The position numbers and the translations under genes are program-made. A stretch of 64,000 nucleotides of DNA from Dolosigranulum pigrum ATCC 51524 (GTDB lineage: Bacteria > Bacillota > Bacilli > Lactobacillales > Carnobacteriaceae_A), in the NCBI RefSeq assembly GCF_000245815.1, contig NZ_JH601103.1, positions 224,428 to 288,427 on the forward strand, in the 5' to 3' direction. How positions within the stretch are numbered: position 1 is the stretch's first letter; each line of letters begins with the position of its first letter. Positions 36,487 through 44,947 of the stretch are shown here, one piece after another. Under the pieces are notes generated by a model that was not told where the DNA came from, did no database searches, and saw only the letters and a list, made by a program, of their open reading frames with translations.

Positions 36487-36951
36487 ATGGAACCCGTAAA
36501 ACAACCCAAAACTTCCTCAGATGAAAAATATATCCACGTGAATATCACCTCTCCTGAAGGTGATATCTACGCCCACCGTTCATACGGATGTCGTGTTCAT
36601 ACCATTGACGGTTGGCTGACTATTTTACCTGATCATCTGCCGATTGTTACGGTCTTAGATATTGGTGCGGTCATTGTTACTCGGTTAAATGATGATCAAC
36701 CCGACTACATCGCCATTAACGGTGGTGCACTCACTTTCCAAAATAACACCTTAGATATTGCCGCCACATATGCCATTCGCGCGCGCAATATCGATGAAGC
36801 CCATGTTAAACTCATGAAGAACCAAGCTGAAGCGGATATGCAAGAAGCGCTCAGTAAAGATAAGCGATCAGCTTATCGTCGCGCTCAAGTCCGCCTTAAC
36901 CGCGCCATTAACCAAATTAACGTCAGTGCCCACCGAAAGCATAAACGTTAA
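36487..36951 (+). CDS. atpC: F1Fo ATP synthase subunit epsilon
   Basis: A 154-residue subunit: N-terminal beta-sandwich (TSPEGDIYAHRSYGCRVHTIDGWLTILPDHLP) and a C-terminal two-helix region that is rather basic (AYRRAQVRLNRAINQI). It is slightly longer than the usual 130-145. A 70-base gap separates it from atpD; AAAGTAGG precedes the ATG. It closes the operon. Confidence 0.93.
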   Translation: MEPVKQPKTSSDEKYIHVNITSPEGDIYAHRSYGCRVHTIDGWLTILPDHLPIVTVLDIGAVIVTRLNDDQPDYIAINGGALTFQNNTLDIAATYAIRARNIDEAHVKLMKNQAEADMQEALSKDKRSAYRRAQVRLNRAINQINVSAHRKHKR

Positions 36952-36965
36952 TATCAATTAATTTT

Positions 36966-37008
36966 AAAAAACTGCTAAGGTAGAGACCTCCTCTCCTTAG
37001 CGGTTTTT
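36966..37008 (+). terminator. terminator of the ATP synthase operon
   Basis: Stem AACTGCTAAGG/CCTTAGCGGTT (36970-36980 with 36995-37005) with a 14-base loop, then TTTTT. Confidence 0.9.
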
Positions 37009-37074
37009 TTCGTGACAATAGCATCTCACAACCGTCATAATAAACAAAAAAAGCAACACATCTCTAGATAATGA

Positions 37075-37180
37075 TGTGATCCCCAAAAGTTGGAGTTTTG
37101 AATTGTAATGATTAAGCACGTGATTGAGTGGCTTGTTTCCGGTAATTGACCGGAGATAAGCCCTCAATTTTACTTTTAAG
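37075..37180 (-). mobile_element. IS3/IS150-like right-end fragment
   Basis: On the minus strand it reads KVKLRAYLRSITGNKPLNHV, a frameshifted relic of the orfB tail (compare KVKLSGLSSVNYRKQ at 20149), then the terminal repeat CTCCAACTTTTGGGG. It is nearly identical to 37744-37850 and in the same orientation, so the two bracket about 560 bases as direct repeats. Confidence 0.8.
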
Positions 37181-37189
37181 CAAAGAAAA

Positions 37190-37212
37190 AGCAACCCTAT
37201 TTAAGGGTTGCT
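37190..37212 (-). terminator. hairpin at the end of the decayed membrane-protein frame
   Basis: Perfect 9-bp stem AGCAACCCT/AGGGTTGCT with a 5-base loop and a T-run on the minus strand. Confidence 0.75.
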
Positions 37213-37216
37213 AAAT

Positions 37217-37614
37217 TCAAAACCAAATATCTAATACTTTAAATATTAAAACTCCCAACAAAGCGCCAAACAAAATTAAAACTAAATAATAAATCAAAAT
37301 ATGATTAAACATTTGTGGACTAGGAAAATTACTCAATCCAGAAATTAAAATCACTAAAAAGAAGGTAAATAAAAGTTTAATAAAAAAATTATCACTAATA
37401 ATATCTTTAATCCTTTCTGTTATACCAGTAAATAAACCATTTACAGATTCATAATAACAAATACAACATAATTTTCAAATCATCTAATAAAATAATTCTT
37501 TCTTTGGTAATCAAATTCTGCTACGATAGTCTTCGCATCATCATCAACACACTCAGATTCTTTAGATATATCAGTCAAATCACCATCTTCTACATCATCT
37601 AACTGTAATTGTTT
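37217..37614 (-). pseudogene. decayed small membrane protein, AT-rich
   Basis: Minus-strand frames encode an acidic N-terminal part (KQLQLDDVEDGDLTDISKES), then ILLDDLKIMLYLLL in a second frame, then a hydrophobic C-terminal part with two membrane segments (DNFFIKLLFTFFLVILISGL; ILIYYLVLILFGALLGVLI) in a third, ending at TGA 37217-37219. Two indels seem to have broken one gene. Base composition is clearly more AT-rich than the neighbouring genes. The family is not recognised; its location between plasmid and IS relics suggests transfer. Confidence 0.5.
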
Positions 37615-37746
37615 TCAAATCTTTTTAAATAATTTACTAAAACCTTTAGTCATTTTAGATAAACAATCATTTAACTCTTTGCCATCATATACATTTTTAA
37701 CTGTTAAAGTTAAAAATAAAAAACGAGCATGCGGTTCTAATTTTTG
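37615..37746 (-). pseudogene. rolling-circle plasmid Rep (Rep_1) fragment
   Basis: The minus strand encodes PHARFLFLTLTVKNVYDG followed by ELNDCLSKMTKGFSKLFKK, a very recognisable part of pUB110/RepB-type rolling-circle replication proteins (the RFLFLTLTVKN.YDGEEL motif before the catalytic region). It is cut upstream by an IS end at about 37746 and stopped by TGA at 37615-37617; the catalytic His and Tyr motifs are missing. It is a relic of an integrated small plasmid. Confidence 0.85.
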
Positions 37747-38040
37747 ATGTGACCCCCAAAAGTTGGAGTTTTGAATAGTGATGATTAAGCACGTGATTGA
37801 GTGACTTGTTTCCGGTAATTGACCGGAGATAAGCCCTCAATTTTACTTTTATCTAATCGTTATTGTAGAAATGAATGTAGTTTTCAATTCTGCGCCTGAG
37901 GTCATTAAAAGACACTTTGTCTTGACCATCAAGATATGCTTGGACAACATTTAATTTAAACGGGTATGAATATGTTTTTGGACATAAATAAACCCCCGAA
38001 AATTAGAATAATTTACTCTAACTTTTGGGGGTCAGTACGT
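37744..38040 (-). mobile_element. internally deleted IS3/IS150-like element (MITE-like, ~297 bp)
   Basis: Both terminal repeats are present: GTACTGACCCCCAAAAG at the 38040 side and its partner CCAACTTTTGGGGG at 37750. Between them the start of the first orf (TYSYPFKLNVVQAYLDGQDK, with a one-base slip) is joined directly to the end of orfB (VSFNDLRRRIENYIHFYNND) and its tail. About 1 kb has been deleted from the middle. It could only move with help from a full-length relative. Confidence 0.85.
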
Positions 38041-38077
38041 AATTGCTACAGATATGTTGCTTGCTTTTCTATTAACC

Positions 38078-38167
38078 TATGTACCCGCACGGCACATGGT
38101 TGCCATACTTAGTGCTGCTTCCGTCAGGACCTGACACGATTCATACACATACCATTGCCGTGCGTTG
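38078..38167 (-). ncRNA. ffs: signal recognition particle RNA (bacterial small SRP RNA)
   Basis: The conserved apical domain GGTCCTGACGGAAGCAGC is intact, flanked by arms that pair (GCACGGCA near the 5' end with TGCCGTGC near the 3' end). This is the roughly 90-100-nt form that binds Ffh and targets membrane proteins. Its minus-strand promoter has an extended -10, TGTTATAAT. It is about 18 kb from dnaX, although in many Firmicutes the two are neighbours. The 3' end abuts an IS left end whose hairpin may now act as its terminator. Ends are approximate. Confidence 0.93.
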
Positions 38168-38172
38168 CTTTC

Positions 38173-38181
38173 ATTATAACA
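38173..38181 (-). promoter_or_regulatory. extended -10 promoter of the SRP RNA gene
   Basis: TGTTATAAT on the minus strand (TATAAT at 38173-38178 with the TG extension); the -35 (TGGTAA at 38196-38201) is weak. Confidence 0.7.
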
Positions 38182-38235
38182 TACTTTTTTACTCATTACC
38201 AGAAGAATTATTGTTTTTTATCTTCTGAGTAGTAA

Positions 38236-39432
38236 CTACAACTGAAAATCAGTAAGAGCACGTTTGTAAATCTCTCGGTTAACAGTCTGGTTCTGATCGC
38301 CTCGCTCCGAAAGATTGATCTTGTCATGTCGCACTAATTGTTCCGTCAAAAAGTCAATATCGGCTTCTTCTACCCCTACGTCACTTAGACAGGTCGGCAT
38401 CCCAAGCGAACGGAAAAACTCAGCTGTTTTCATAATAGCCTGATCAATTTTAGTGTCTTGGTCACCCTCAGTAATCCCCCAGACACGTTCAGCATACATT
38501 ACTAGTTTACCGGCTTTTTGCTGGCGGCGAATATCCATTAATGCAGGTAATATCGCTGTTAAACTACGCGCATGATCTGTTCCATTTAAGGCGGTAATCT
38601 CATGCCCTAACCAATGTGTCGACCAATCTTCTGGCACACCGGTTCTGAGCCATCCGTTCAAAGCAACCGTCGCACTCCACATAAAATTCGCACGCGCAGC
38701 ATAATTATGCTGCTCTGTATCCACCACATCAGGAGCAACCTCCACCAACGTCTGCAAAATTCCCTCGGCAAATCGATCAGGAATTTTAGCATCAACAGGA
38801 TAAGTTAAATATATCTCTAACGTATGAACGAACGCATCACAAATCCCATTCGCTAGCTGGCGTTCCGGCAACGTATAAGTCAACGTCGGATCCAAAATCG
38901 AAAATTGCGGATAAACAAGCGGTGAATGCCAACCCAATTTTGCCTGATGTTCCGGGAAAGTTATGACTGACCCTTTGTTCGCTTCAGAACCCGTTGCAGG
39001 CAACGTAACAATACTGGCCAGCGGAAGCGCTGCTGTAATGGGCTTATTCTCCCCGATATCGCCACCAAAAATCAACCGTGGCTCCTCTTCCATCATCGCA
39101 CCTACTGCAATAAATTTAGTCGCATCAATAACCGAACCACCACCAACTGCAAGTAAAAAATCAAATCCTTCATCTTTCACTTTTTGAATAGCCTGCACAC
39201 AGGTTTCATACTGCGGATTAGCTTCAATACCACCGAATTCATCTACCGTGTATTCCCTTAGCACTTCATAAACTTGATCCAATGTCCCATACTTTTTAGC
39301 ACTATTTTGCCCATAAATAATCAATACTTTCTTATCTATTGGAATTAACTCTGCTAATTTAGCAATTTTGCCCGGACCAAATTCAATTTTGGTCGGATTA
39401 TAATAGGAAAATTCTCCCATATGTCTCATCAT
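38236..39432 (-). CDS. iron-containing (butanol-type) alcohol dehydrogenase
   Basis: A 398-residue group III alcohol dehydrogenase of the NAD(P)H-dependent BdhA/YugJ/YqhD type. Elements: GGGSVIDATKFIA (dinucleotide and Asp), the TLPATGSEANKGSVIT loop, and the metal ligands in DAFVHTLEIY (Asp/His), WLGHEI and NGTDHARSL (two His). It reduces aldehydes to alcohols. GAGGAG lies 7 bases before the ATG at 39432; the frame runs to an upstream TTG at 39450 that overlaps the ribosome site. It is monocistronic. Confidence 0.9.
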   Translation of the reverse strand: MMRHMGEFSYYNPTKIEFGPGKIAKLAELIPIDKKVLIIYGQNSAKKYGTLDQVYEVLREYTVDEFGGIEANPQYETCVQAIQKVKDEGFDFLLAVGGGSVIDATKFIAVGAMMEEEPRLIFGGDIGENKPITAALPLASIVTLPATGSEANKGSVITFPEHQAKLGWHSPLVYPQFSILDPTLTYTLPERQLANGICDAFVHTLEIYLTYPVDAKIPDRFAEGILQTLVEVAPDVVDTEQHNYAARANFMWSATVALNGWLRTGVPEDWSTHWLGHEITALNGTDHARSLTAILPALMDIRRQQKAGKLVMYAERVWGITEGDQDTKIDQAIMKTAEFFRSLGMPTCLSDVGVEEADIDFLTEQLVRHDKINLSERGDQNQTVNREIYKRALTDFQL

Positions 39433-39554
39433 AAAATCACTCCTCATCAAAAGTATAGCAAATTCACCCTTTAATGAGAACTAAAACTAACTAATAAAAA
39501 TAACGCTATATAAAGTGGTCTCTCTCATCACCACTTTATATAGCGGCTGTCATT

Positions 39555-40829
39555 TTATTGTTGTTGTGCGTCTTGATTCGACTTTCGTAAGGAACGGGCT
39601 TGCTTGAAGGCATTCAATACGCCTGTATCATCATAGACGAGCACACTTGCTTGATAGAATTTAAGTGAGATGAAGATAATAATTATCGCAAATAGGAAGG
39701 TCCACCCCACGCCTAACCAGCCTTCCAGCAATGAAGCACTCTCCGCAGCCACTCGCATCGGCATAAGTAGCGGTGTAAATGGTGGGAAGTAAGAAGCATA
39801 CTGAACAAGCGCTGATTCTGATGAAGCAAAATAACCAATGTACAGACCAACCAACAGGAACATCGATAGCGGTGAAACAACTTTTTGACCATCTTCTGCC
39901 TTCGTTGCTAATGATCCTAAGAAAGCTGATACAGATAGATACATTAAGAACGCGCTCAAAAAGTATAGTGCCATGATCCAACCCAATTGACCGGATATCG
40001 TCAATAAATTGGCTGGCAATTCAGCTATAAGCTCCTGATAAATGGCTTGTCGGCTAATATAAGCATACCCTACCATACCGAGCACAACATAAATCACTGT
40101 GTGTAAGAAAATCAACCCTAGCATCCCTAATAGCTTGCCAAAAAATTGCTCTGTCGCACTTACACTGGAGAGTAAGATCTCCATCACACGTGACCCTTTC
40201 TCTCGGGCAATCTCTTCGACAATAAACCCTACATAGATAAGAACGAAGAAGAAGATAACTGAATTACTTATGATGGCGAGCCCTTTTGACATAATGGGTG
40301 CAAATGAATCGGGGTTATCTTCACTAGGCATCACTTCTTGAACTACCAAGTTGACCGCTTCGGACAGATGCATGGCTTCTTCTGGAGCGATATCCAGTGC
40401 TTGTGCTCGCAAGTTCATCTGCACTTGCGTCAGAGCGTCTTCCAATCTCGCTGCTTCTTGTTCCAGCCCGTCATGATAGAAAGTGGACTGAATGGTATCT
40501 CCTTGCTCTTGAGCAACCAGATAACCAGCAATCTCTTCCTGATCGAAAGCTTCACGTGCCGCCTCTTCACTATCATAAGTGCTGGGATCTACTACCGAGA
40601 CAGAGGGCGTTTCATACTGACTGAAGGCTTCCGCAACTGCTTGACTTTCTGTGACTACTGCAATTTGTTCAGATACTTCATCCCCGCTGTCTTCACTCTG
40701 AGCAACATAATAACCAACCCCCATCACGACCGCCAGAAATACAATCGGACCCAGGACTAATCCCCAATAGCCCCATGATTTAACCCGCTTCATGAAGACA
40801 TTTTTTGCAACAATCATCATCTTATTCAT
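39555..40829 (-). CDS. ABC-2 permease, NatB/YhaP type
   Basis: An approximately 425-residue permease: one N-terminal membrane helix (about 21-43), an extracellular domain of about 150 residues (residues about 50-180), then a C-terminal cluster of five to six helices with EEIAREKGSRVMEILLSSVSA. That topology is typical of NatB/YhaP subunits, linked to Na+ or toxic compound export. The ATG at 40829 overlaps the ATPase stop by 8 bases; the longer frame lies within the ATPase gene. Confidence 0.85.
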   Translation of the reverse strand: MNKMMIVAKNVFMKRVKSWGYWGLVLGPIVFLAVVMGVGYYVAQSEDSGDEVSEQIAVVTESQAVAEAFSQYETPSVSVVDPSTYDSEEAAREAFDQEEIAGYLVAQEQGDTIQSTFYHDGLEQEAARLEDALTQVQMNLRAQALDIAPEEAMHLSEAVNLVVQEVMPSEDNPDSFAPIMSKGLAIISNSVIFFFVLIYVGFIVEEIAREKGSRVMEILLSSVSATEQFFGKLLGMLGLIFLHTVIYVVLGMVGYAYISRQAIYQELIAELPANLLTISGQLGWIMALYFLSAFLMYLSVSAFLGSLATKAEDGQKVVSPLSMFLLVGLYIGYFASSESALVQYASYFPPFTPLLMPMRVAAESASLLEGWLGVGWTFLFAIIIIFISLKFYQASVLVYDDTGVLNAFKQARSLRKSNQDAQQQ

Positions 40830-41721
40830 CACTCTCAACCGCCCTTTCTTTAAAGATTTCTTCCAGTGTCGGTGCTTGTTGACTAAATTGATAAACGGTG
40901 CCCGACTGATGGGCAGCTTCGAAAACATCGCGCCCAACTGCTTCCTGTTCAATATGAATCAGACGGTGCCGCGCATCCAACTGCTCAACTGACTGAACCC
41001 CTGAGATAGCTTCCAGCTCAGCTGTTGCAATTGGTGCTTCCAAGTAAATCTTCAATCGATCGAACAGACTCTTGACTTCATCAATCGTTCCTCCTAAGAC
41101 TTGACACCCATTCTTGAGCATCACCACCGACTGACAGAGTGACTCGACATTGGCCATATTATGACTAGAAAAAATAATACTGGCTCCCCGCTTGGCAGCA
41201 TGGCGAATCCCATCCTCCAGCAACTCCGCATTAACTGGGTCCAATCCACTGAATGGCTCATCCAGAATAATCAGATCTGGTTCATGCATTAGCGTTGCAA
41301 TCAGCTGGACTTTTTGTTGATTTCCCTTCGATAAGCTAGAAATCTTGTCTTTGCGATCACCCTTCACTTGAAAGCGGTCCATCCATATATCGATGGATTC
41401 GGTCACTTCACGCTTAGTCATTCCGTTCAACTGACCAAGATAAAGCAGTTGCTGTTCAACTGTTAATTTCTCATCTAGACCACGTTCTTCCGGCAGATAA
41501 CCAATATTGTCTAATAATCCTTCTCCAATTGATTCCCCATTCCACAACGTCTGTCCCGCATTCGCCACTAACAAGTTCAAAATAAGACGAAATGTGGTCG
41601 TCTTCCCCGCCCCATTCTGGCCGATCAACCCCATGATCTCACCCGGTTCAATCGTGAAACTCAGACCATCAACCGCCACTGTCTCACCAAAGCTTTTCCT
41701 TAAATTAGATACTTCTAGCAT
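40822..41721 (-). CDS. ABC transporter ATPase, NatA/YhaQ type
   Basis: A 299-residue ATPase: Walker A GQNGAGKTTTFRLIL, signature LSKGNQQKVQLIATL, Walker B LIILDEPFSGLDPVN and a C-terminal DUF4162-like domain (about 225-299). It pairs with the permease that overlaps its end. A NatAB-like exporter is likely; the substrate is unknown. Confidence 0.88.
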   Translation of the reverse strand: MLEVSNLRKSFGETVAVDGLSFTIEPGEIMGLIGQNGAGKTTTFRLILNLLVANAGQTLWNGESIGEGLLDNIGYLPEERGLDEKLTVEQQLLYLGQLNGMTKREVTESIDIWMDRFQVKGDRKDKISSLSKGNQQKVQLIATLMHEPDLIILDEPFSGLDPVNAELLEDGIRHAAKRGASIIFSSHNMANVESLCQSVVMLKNGCQVLGGTIDEVKSLFDRLKIYLEAPIATAELEAISGVQSVEQLDARHRLIHIEQEAVGRDVFEAAHQSGTVYQFSQQAPTLEEIFKERAVESDE

Positions 41722-41754
41722 TTGGATTCCTACTTTCTTATGATTGTTGCTACT

Positions 41755-41783
41755 ATTTTACCGCTAACATAGCTAATATTCAA
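41755..41783 (-). promoter_or_regulatory. promoter of the natAB-like operon
   Basis: Minus strand TTGAAT (41778-41783), 17-base spacer, TAAAAT (41755-41760), about 35 bases upstream of the ATPase start. Confidence 0.75.
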
Positions 41784-41841
41784 CTTTTTATAGGTATAAT
41801 TTGTTTTTTTTGTTATATATTTGGATAATTCCCAATACTCA

Positions 41842-42243
41842 TTAATCTGCCATGATTTTAACATATACTTGACGCGACCGCGGACCATCCGCCTCGACAA
41901 AAAACACACTCTGCCAGCGTCCCAGAATTGGCTCACCATCGTCAATAATGACGGTCTCACTCGCTCCAATCACACTTGACTTCATATGGCCATCCGAATT
42001 CCCTTCGAAGTGAACATAATAGTCATGATTCGGGAATGTATCATCCAGTCCCTTATTCAAGTCGCGCTTCACATCTGGATCTGCATTCTCATTAATCGTA
42101 ACTGCTGCCGTCGTGTGTGGACAATAAACCACGGCCAGCCCGCTCTTCACACCACTCTCGCGAATGGCCTCGAACAAGAATTCATCAATATTCACAAACG
42201 CTTGCTTCTGACTTGTCTGCAATTCAAATTTATATACACTCAT
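41842..42243 (-). CDS. YjbQ/UPF0047 family (secondary thiamine-phosphate synthase-like)
   Basis: A 133-residue protein with the family hallmarks YCPHTTAAVTINENADPDV, HMKSSVIGAS and LGRWQSVFFVEADGPR. Family members fold as YjbQ and can complement thiE mutants, hence the name, but their real role is unclear. The window also holds a thiamine-precursor importer 17 kb away, not linked to it. Start: ATG 42243 after AAGGAG; an upstream in-frame TTG overlaps that site. Confidence 0.88.
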   Translation of the reverse strand: MSVYKFELQTSQKQAFVNIDEFLFEAIRESGVKSGLAVVYCPHTTAAVTINENADPDVKRDLNKGLDDTFPNHDYYVHFEGNSDGHMKSSVIGASETVIIDDGEPILGRWQSVFFVEADGPRSRQVYVKIMAD

Positions 42244-42317
42244 ATCCTTCAACTCCTTTATTAAATTATAACGCTTACAATTTGTAATGTCACCCTATCC
42301 CGAAAGTCTACTGACTG

Positions 42318-42352
42318 AAAAAGCCATATCAGCTTAATGTGACTTTTTCAAT
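42318..42352 (-). terminator. likely terminator of the 42380 gene
   Basis: Imperfect hairpin with AAAAAG and CTTTTT arms around CACATTAAGCTGATATG, and a minus-strand T-run. Confidence 0.55.
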
Positions 42353-42379
42353 GCCTTATTATGATTCCCCTTAACTCTG

Positions 42380-43063
42380 CTAAAATATCCAGCGTCCGAA
42401 TAGCTTCTCTGCACGCTCAGTTAAGTTATACGCACTATCATCATACGTTTTTTGTTCTTCCTTGGGCAAGCGAATGGTCTCTAAGAAATAATCATACTGA
42501 TTCAAAAAACCAATCTCTTCAAACTGCGGATCCGTCAGTTGATAAGCATATCCTACTAATTCACGCGAGCCATCATCGGTCCACTCGATTGGTCCCATAT
42601 AGCGAAAACTGTAAAAATCACCCTCTTGGCGTGCAAAGTAATGTTCATCATTAATCTCACCCAAATAGACTGCTTCCAACTCCTTAGCAACCGGCTGACG
42701 CTCATACATATCCAACGCCTCTAAATGTTGGTATAAATACCGCGATTCTTGCAAGTTCCGAACTGCATCTGCTGAGTACGGCACCTCTAGCCCAAAAATA
42801 TATTGTCGGTCGCGCACACCGGGCGTAATATGCTTATTCTGCTCCACCCAATGTTGATAGCGTCCATGTCCCACCAGTCCCATAACAATGACAACAACCG
42901 CAGCCCCTAGAATTCCGTAGTTCAAGAACTTTTTCGTCGACTTCCGCGCATCCACGTGACTCCGCATCATGAAATAGCCCATCAATAACACCAAGAAGAT
43001 TGCGACTGCACTCGGCAGAATCACTGTATAGAACCGTTCTTCTCTCAACCACTGCTCATACAT
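42380..43063 (-). CDS. membrane-anchored protein of unknown function
   Basis: A 227-residue protein: two N-terminal membrane segments (about 13-34 and 47-66) and an extracytoplasmic domain of about 160 residues rich in Tyr, Glu and Asp (YFARQEGDFYSFRYMGPIEW, with conserved-looking aromatic positions). No Cys and no catalytic motif. AGGAGG lies 7 bases before the ATG. I do not recognise the family. It is monocistronic, between mgtE and yjbQ. Confidence 0.7.
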   Translation of the reverse strand: MYEQWLREERFYTVILPSAVAIFLVLLMGYFMMRSHVDARKSTKKFLNYGILGAAVVVIVMGLVGHGRYQHWVEQNKHITPGVRDRQYIFGLEVPYSADAVRNLQESRYLYQHLEALDMYERQPVAKELEAVYLGEINDEHYFARQEGDFYSFRYMGPIEWTDDGSRELVGYAYQLTDPQFEEIGFLNQYDYFLETIRLPKEEQKTYDDSAYNLTERAEKLFGRWIF

Positions 43064-43174
43064 CCGTCATCCTCCTCCATTCACCTTGCCATTTCTTCAT
43101 AAAACCGATCAAAATATCTGATTTCTCTTATTATAGCACTAAACTATGACTCAAACAACTAGACAAAACCAAAA

Positions 43175-43215
43175 ACTGTTCCCCGCTCACTTCGGCTAGA
43201 AGAGCTGAGAACAGT
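43175..43215 (-). terminator. terminator of mgtE
   Basis: Stem ACTGTTCtCaGCTC/GAGCgGgGAACAGT on the minus strand, followed by TTTTTGG. Confidence 0.8.
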
Positions 43216-43224
43216 TGGTATAAT

Positions 43225-44589
43225 TTAAATTAAAATCGTCGCAATAGAGAAGTACAAGAATAATCCAATCGCATCGGCAAAAATCGTAATGAATGGACCA
43301 CTTGCCACACTAATGTCAAAGCCAAGTTTGTCGACAATTAAGGGAATAATTACCCCAAGAATGGTAGAGACCACAATCGTAATAATGAGTGAAAGTGACA
43401 CAACTGCTGCAATCGCCATATCGCGGTAGAAAATATTAATCACAACAAACATCATCGCCGCTGAAGTCACTCCCATATAAATACCGGCCAAAATCTCAAC
43501 CCGCAACGTCTTTAATAACTCGGTAAACGTCATGCCTGTTAAATTCTTCTCACTAATCGTAACAGCTAGTGATTGCGTACCGACATTCCCAGCCGTATCC
43601 ATAATCGCTGGAATAAAGGCTGATAGGAGCACAGCTTGTTGGAGCGTATCTTCGAATAAGTTCGTCAACCCACCAATTGCCATTGCAATTAACATAAAAA
43701 TGGCTAACCACGGCGTCCGACTAAAAGCTGTCTGAATAATACTTTTTTTCTGACCGGTCTCATCGGTCATATCTTGCTTACGAATCCCGGCAAACTCGTG
43801 GAAATCTTCTGTACTTTCTTCTTCCATAATGTCAATCATATCATCAACAGTAATGATCCCTTGCATCAGATTATCTTCAGACACAACTGGAATGGCTAAT
43901 AGATCGTAGTCCTTCATCGTCTGCAAGACATCTTCCTGGTCATCACTGACATGGGCGCTGACGATTTGTTGGATCATAATATCTTTCATCAACGTATCCG
44001 TCGAACTCATCAAAATATCCCGCAATGACGTAACCCCGGTCAGCCGGTGATGTTCATCGACAATATACACATAATAAATCGTCTCCGCATATTCACCAAT
44101 CTCACGTAAATACTCAATCACTTGTTCTACCGTCTGATGCTCGAGCACCACGGCACACTCTTTGGTCATAATTGATCCAGCTGTTTCGCTCGCATACGAG
44201 AGAATCTCTAGAACTTCCCGCTGCTTAGCCGAATCTAAGTACTTCAGCACCCACTCCTTCTTCGTCTGGTTGCTGCGGTTAATAAAATAAGCAATACTAT
44301 CGTTCGGCATCTGAGCCATAACGTCTTTAATATATTGGTATGGAAGATGTTCGATCGCTGCTTCCTGATCTTCTACTTCCATCATACGGAAGATATCGCG
44401 AAACTCCAACGGCTCTACATACTCAGCAATCTTGCGCTTATTGTCCGCCGTCAACTCACGGAATGCATCTGACTGATCCCGATCGTGCAAGCGTAAAAAC
44501 AACTTACGGAATGTCTCTTTATTCCCACTATTTAATGCACTATTTAAACTGTTGTAGTATGATTCTTTGTTAAATTTTAAGTAACCCAT
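43225..44589 (-). CDS. mgtE: magnesium transporter MgtE
   Basis: A 454-residue Mg2+ channel: N-terminal helical superhelix domain (about 20-125), two CBS domains (about 130-255: IMTKECAVVLEHQTV and IMIQQIVSAHVSDDQEDVLQ), a plug helix and five membrane helices with the signature TAGNVGTQSLAV. Mg2+ bound between the cytosolic domains closes the pore. Length is typical. GAGGAGGG lies upstream. No M-box riboswitch is visible. Confidence 0.95.
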   Translation of the reverse strand: MGYLKFNKESYYNSLNSALNSGNKETFRKLFLRLHDRDQSDAFRELTADNKRKIAEYVEPLEFRDIFRMMEVEDQEAAIEHLPYQYIKDVMAQMPNDSIAYFINRSNQTKKEWVLKYLDSAKQREVLEILSYASETAGSIMTKECAVVLEHQTVEQVIEYLREIGEYAETIYYVYIVDEHHRLTGVTSLRDILMSSTDTLMKDIMIQQIVSAHVSDDQEDVLQTMKDYDLLAIPVVSEDNLMQGIITVDDMIDIMEEESTEDFHEFAGIRKQDMTDETGQKKSIIQTAFSRTPWLAIFMLIAMAIGGLTNLFEDTLQQAVLLSAFIPAIMDTAGNVGTQSLAVTISEKNLTGMTFTELLKTLRVEILAGIYMGVTSAAMMFVVINIFYRDMAIAAVVSLSLIITIVVSTILGVIIPLIVDKLGFDISVASGPFITIFADAIGLFLYFSIATILI

Positions 44590-44832
44590 CTAACGCCCTC
44601 CTCTAATTCAATCCTCATCATTCATTGTATTACGACTGAGCTAAAAAAGCAAAATATTTTTCAGCTCTTATTACATTTGGTGAGTATCCCCTTAAATGTA
44701 ATAAGTAACTCCATTCAAAAAAGCCATATTCTCTGTTAATCTGAAAGTACACACTATACAGAAGAGTCAGAGACATATGACTTATATTGAGTGTTCCAAA
44801 TAAAAACGACAAGGTAATCATCTATCTAGATA
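44590..44832. other. intergenic region upstream of mgtE
   Basis: Mostly AT-rich. A minus-strand 63-codon frame (44630-44821) has no ribosome site and no recognisable motif; I do not call it a gene. Confidence 0.4.
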
Positions 44833-44886
44833 TGTACTGCCCCTGAAAGTTAGAGTCAATCCTTCTAATTTTCGGGGGGCAGCACA
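44833..44886. mobile_element. 54-bp palindrome made of two IS-type ends
   Basis: TGTACTGCCCCTGAAAGTTAG at the left and TTCTAATTTTCGGGG..CAGCACA at the right form arms of about 23 bp around a short loop. It is related to the IS left ends at 9663 and 38040 but more symmetric, as if two ends were joined. No transposase is left. Confidence 0.65.
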
Positions 44887-44947
44887 ATGAAAGGTACTTA
44901 TTTTTTTATTGTATTCATCTTTATTCTGGGTACTTTTAAAGCAATTT

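Noticed and set aside
37455..37617. In-frame TGA codons in the AT-rich relic, suggesting UGA=Trp (mollicute origin)
   Set aside because: The acidic and hydrophobic parts continue better in other frames, so indels explain the breaks; the Rep fragment and the membrane-protein fragment also look like two different genes.
44630..44821. 63-codon minus-strand frame between mgtE and the IS palindrome
   Set aside because: No ribosome site, no recognisable motif, and low-complexity start; not enough to call a gene.
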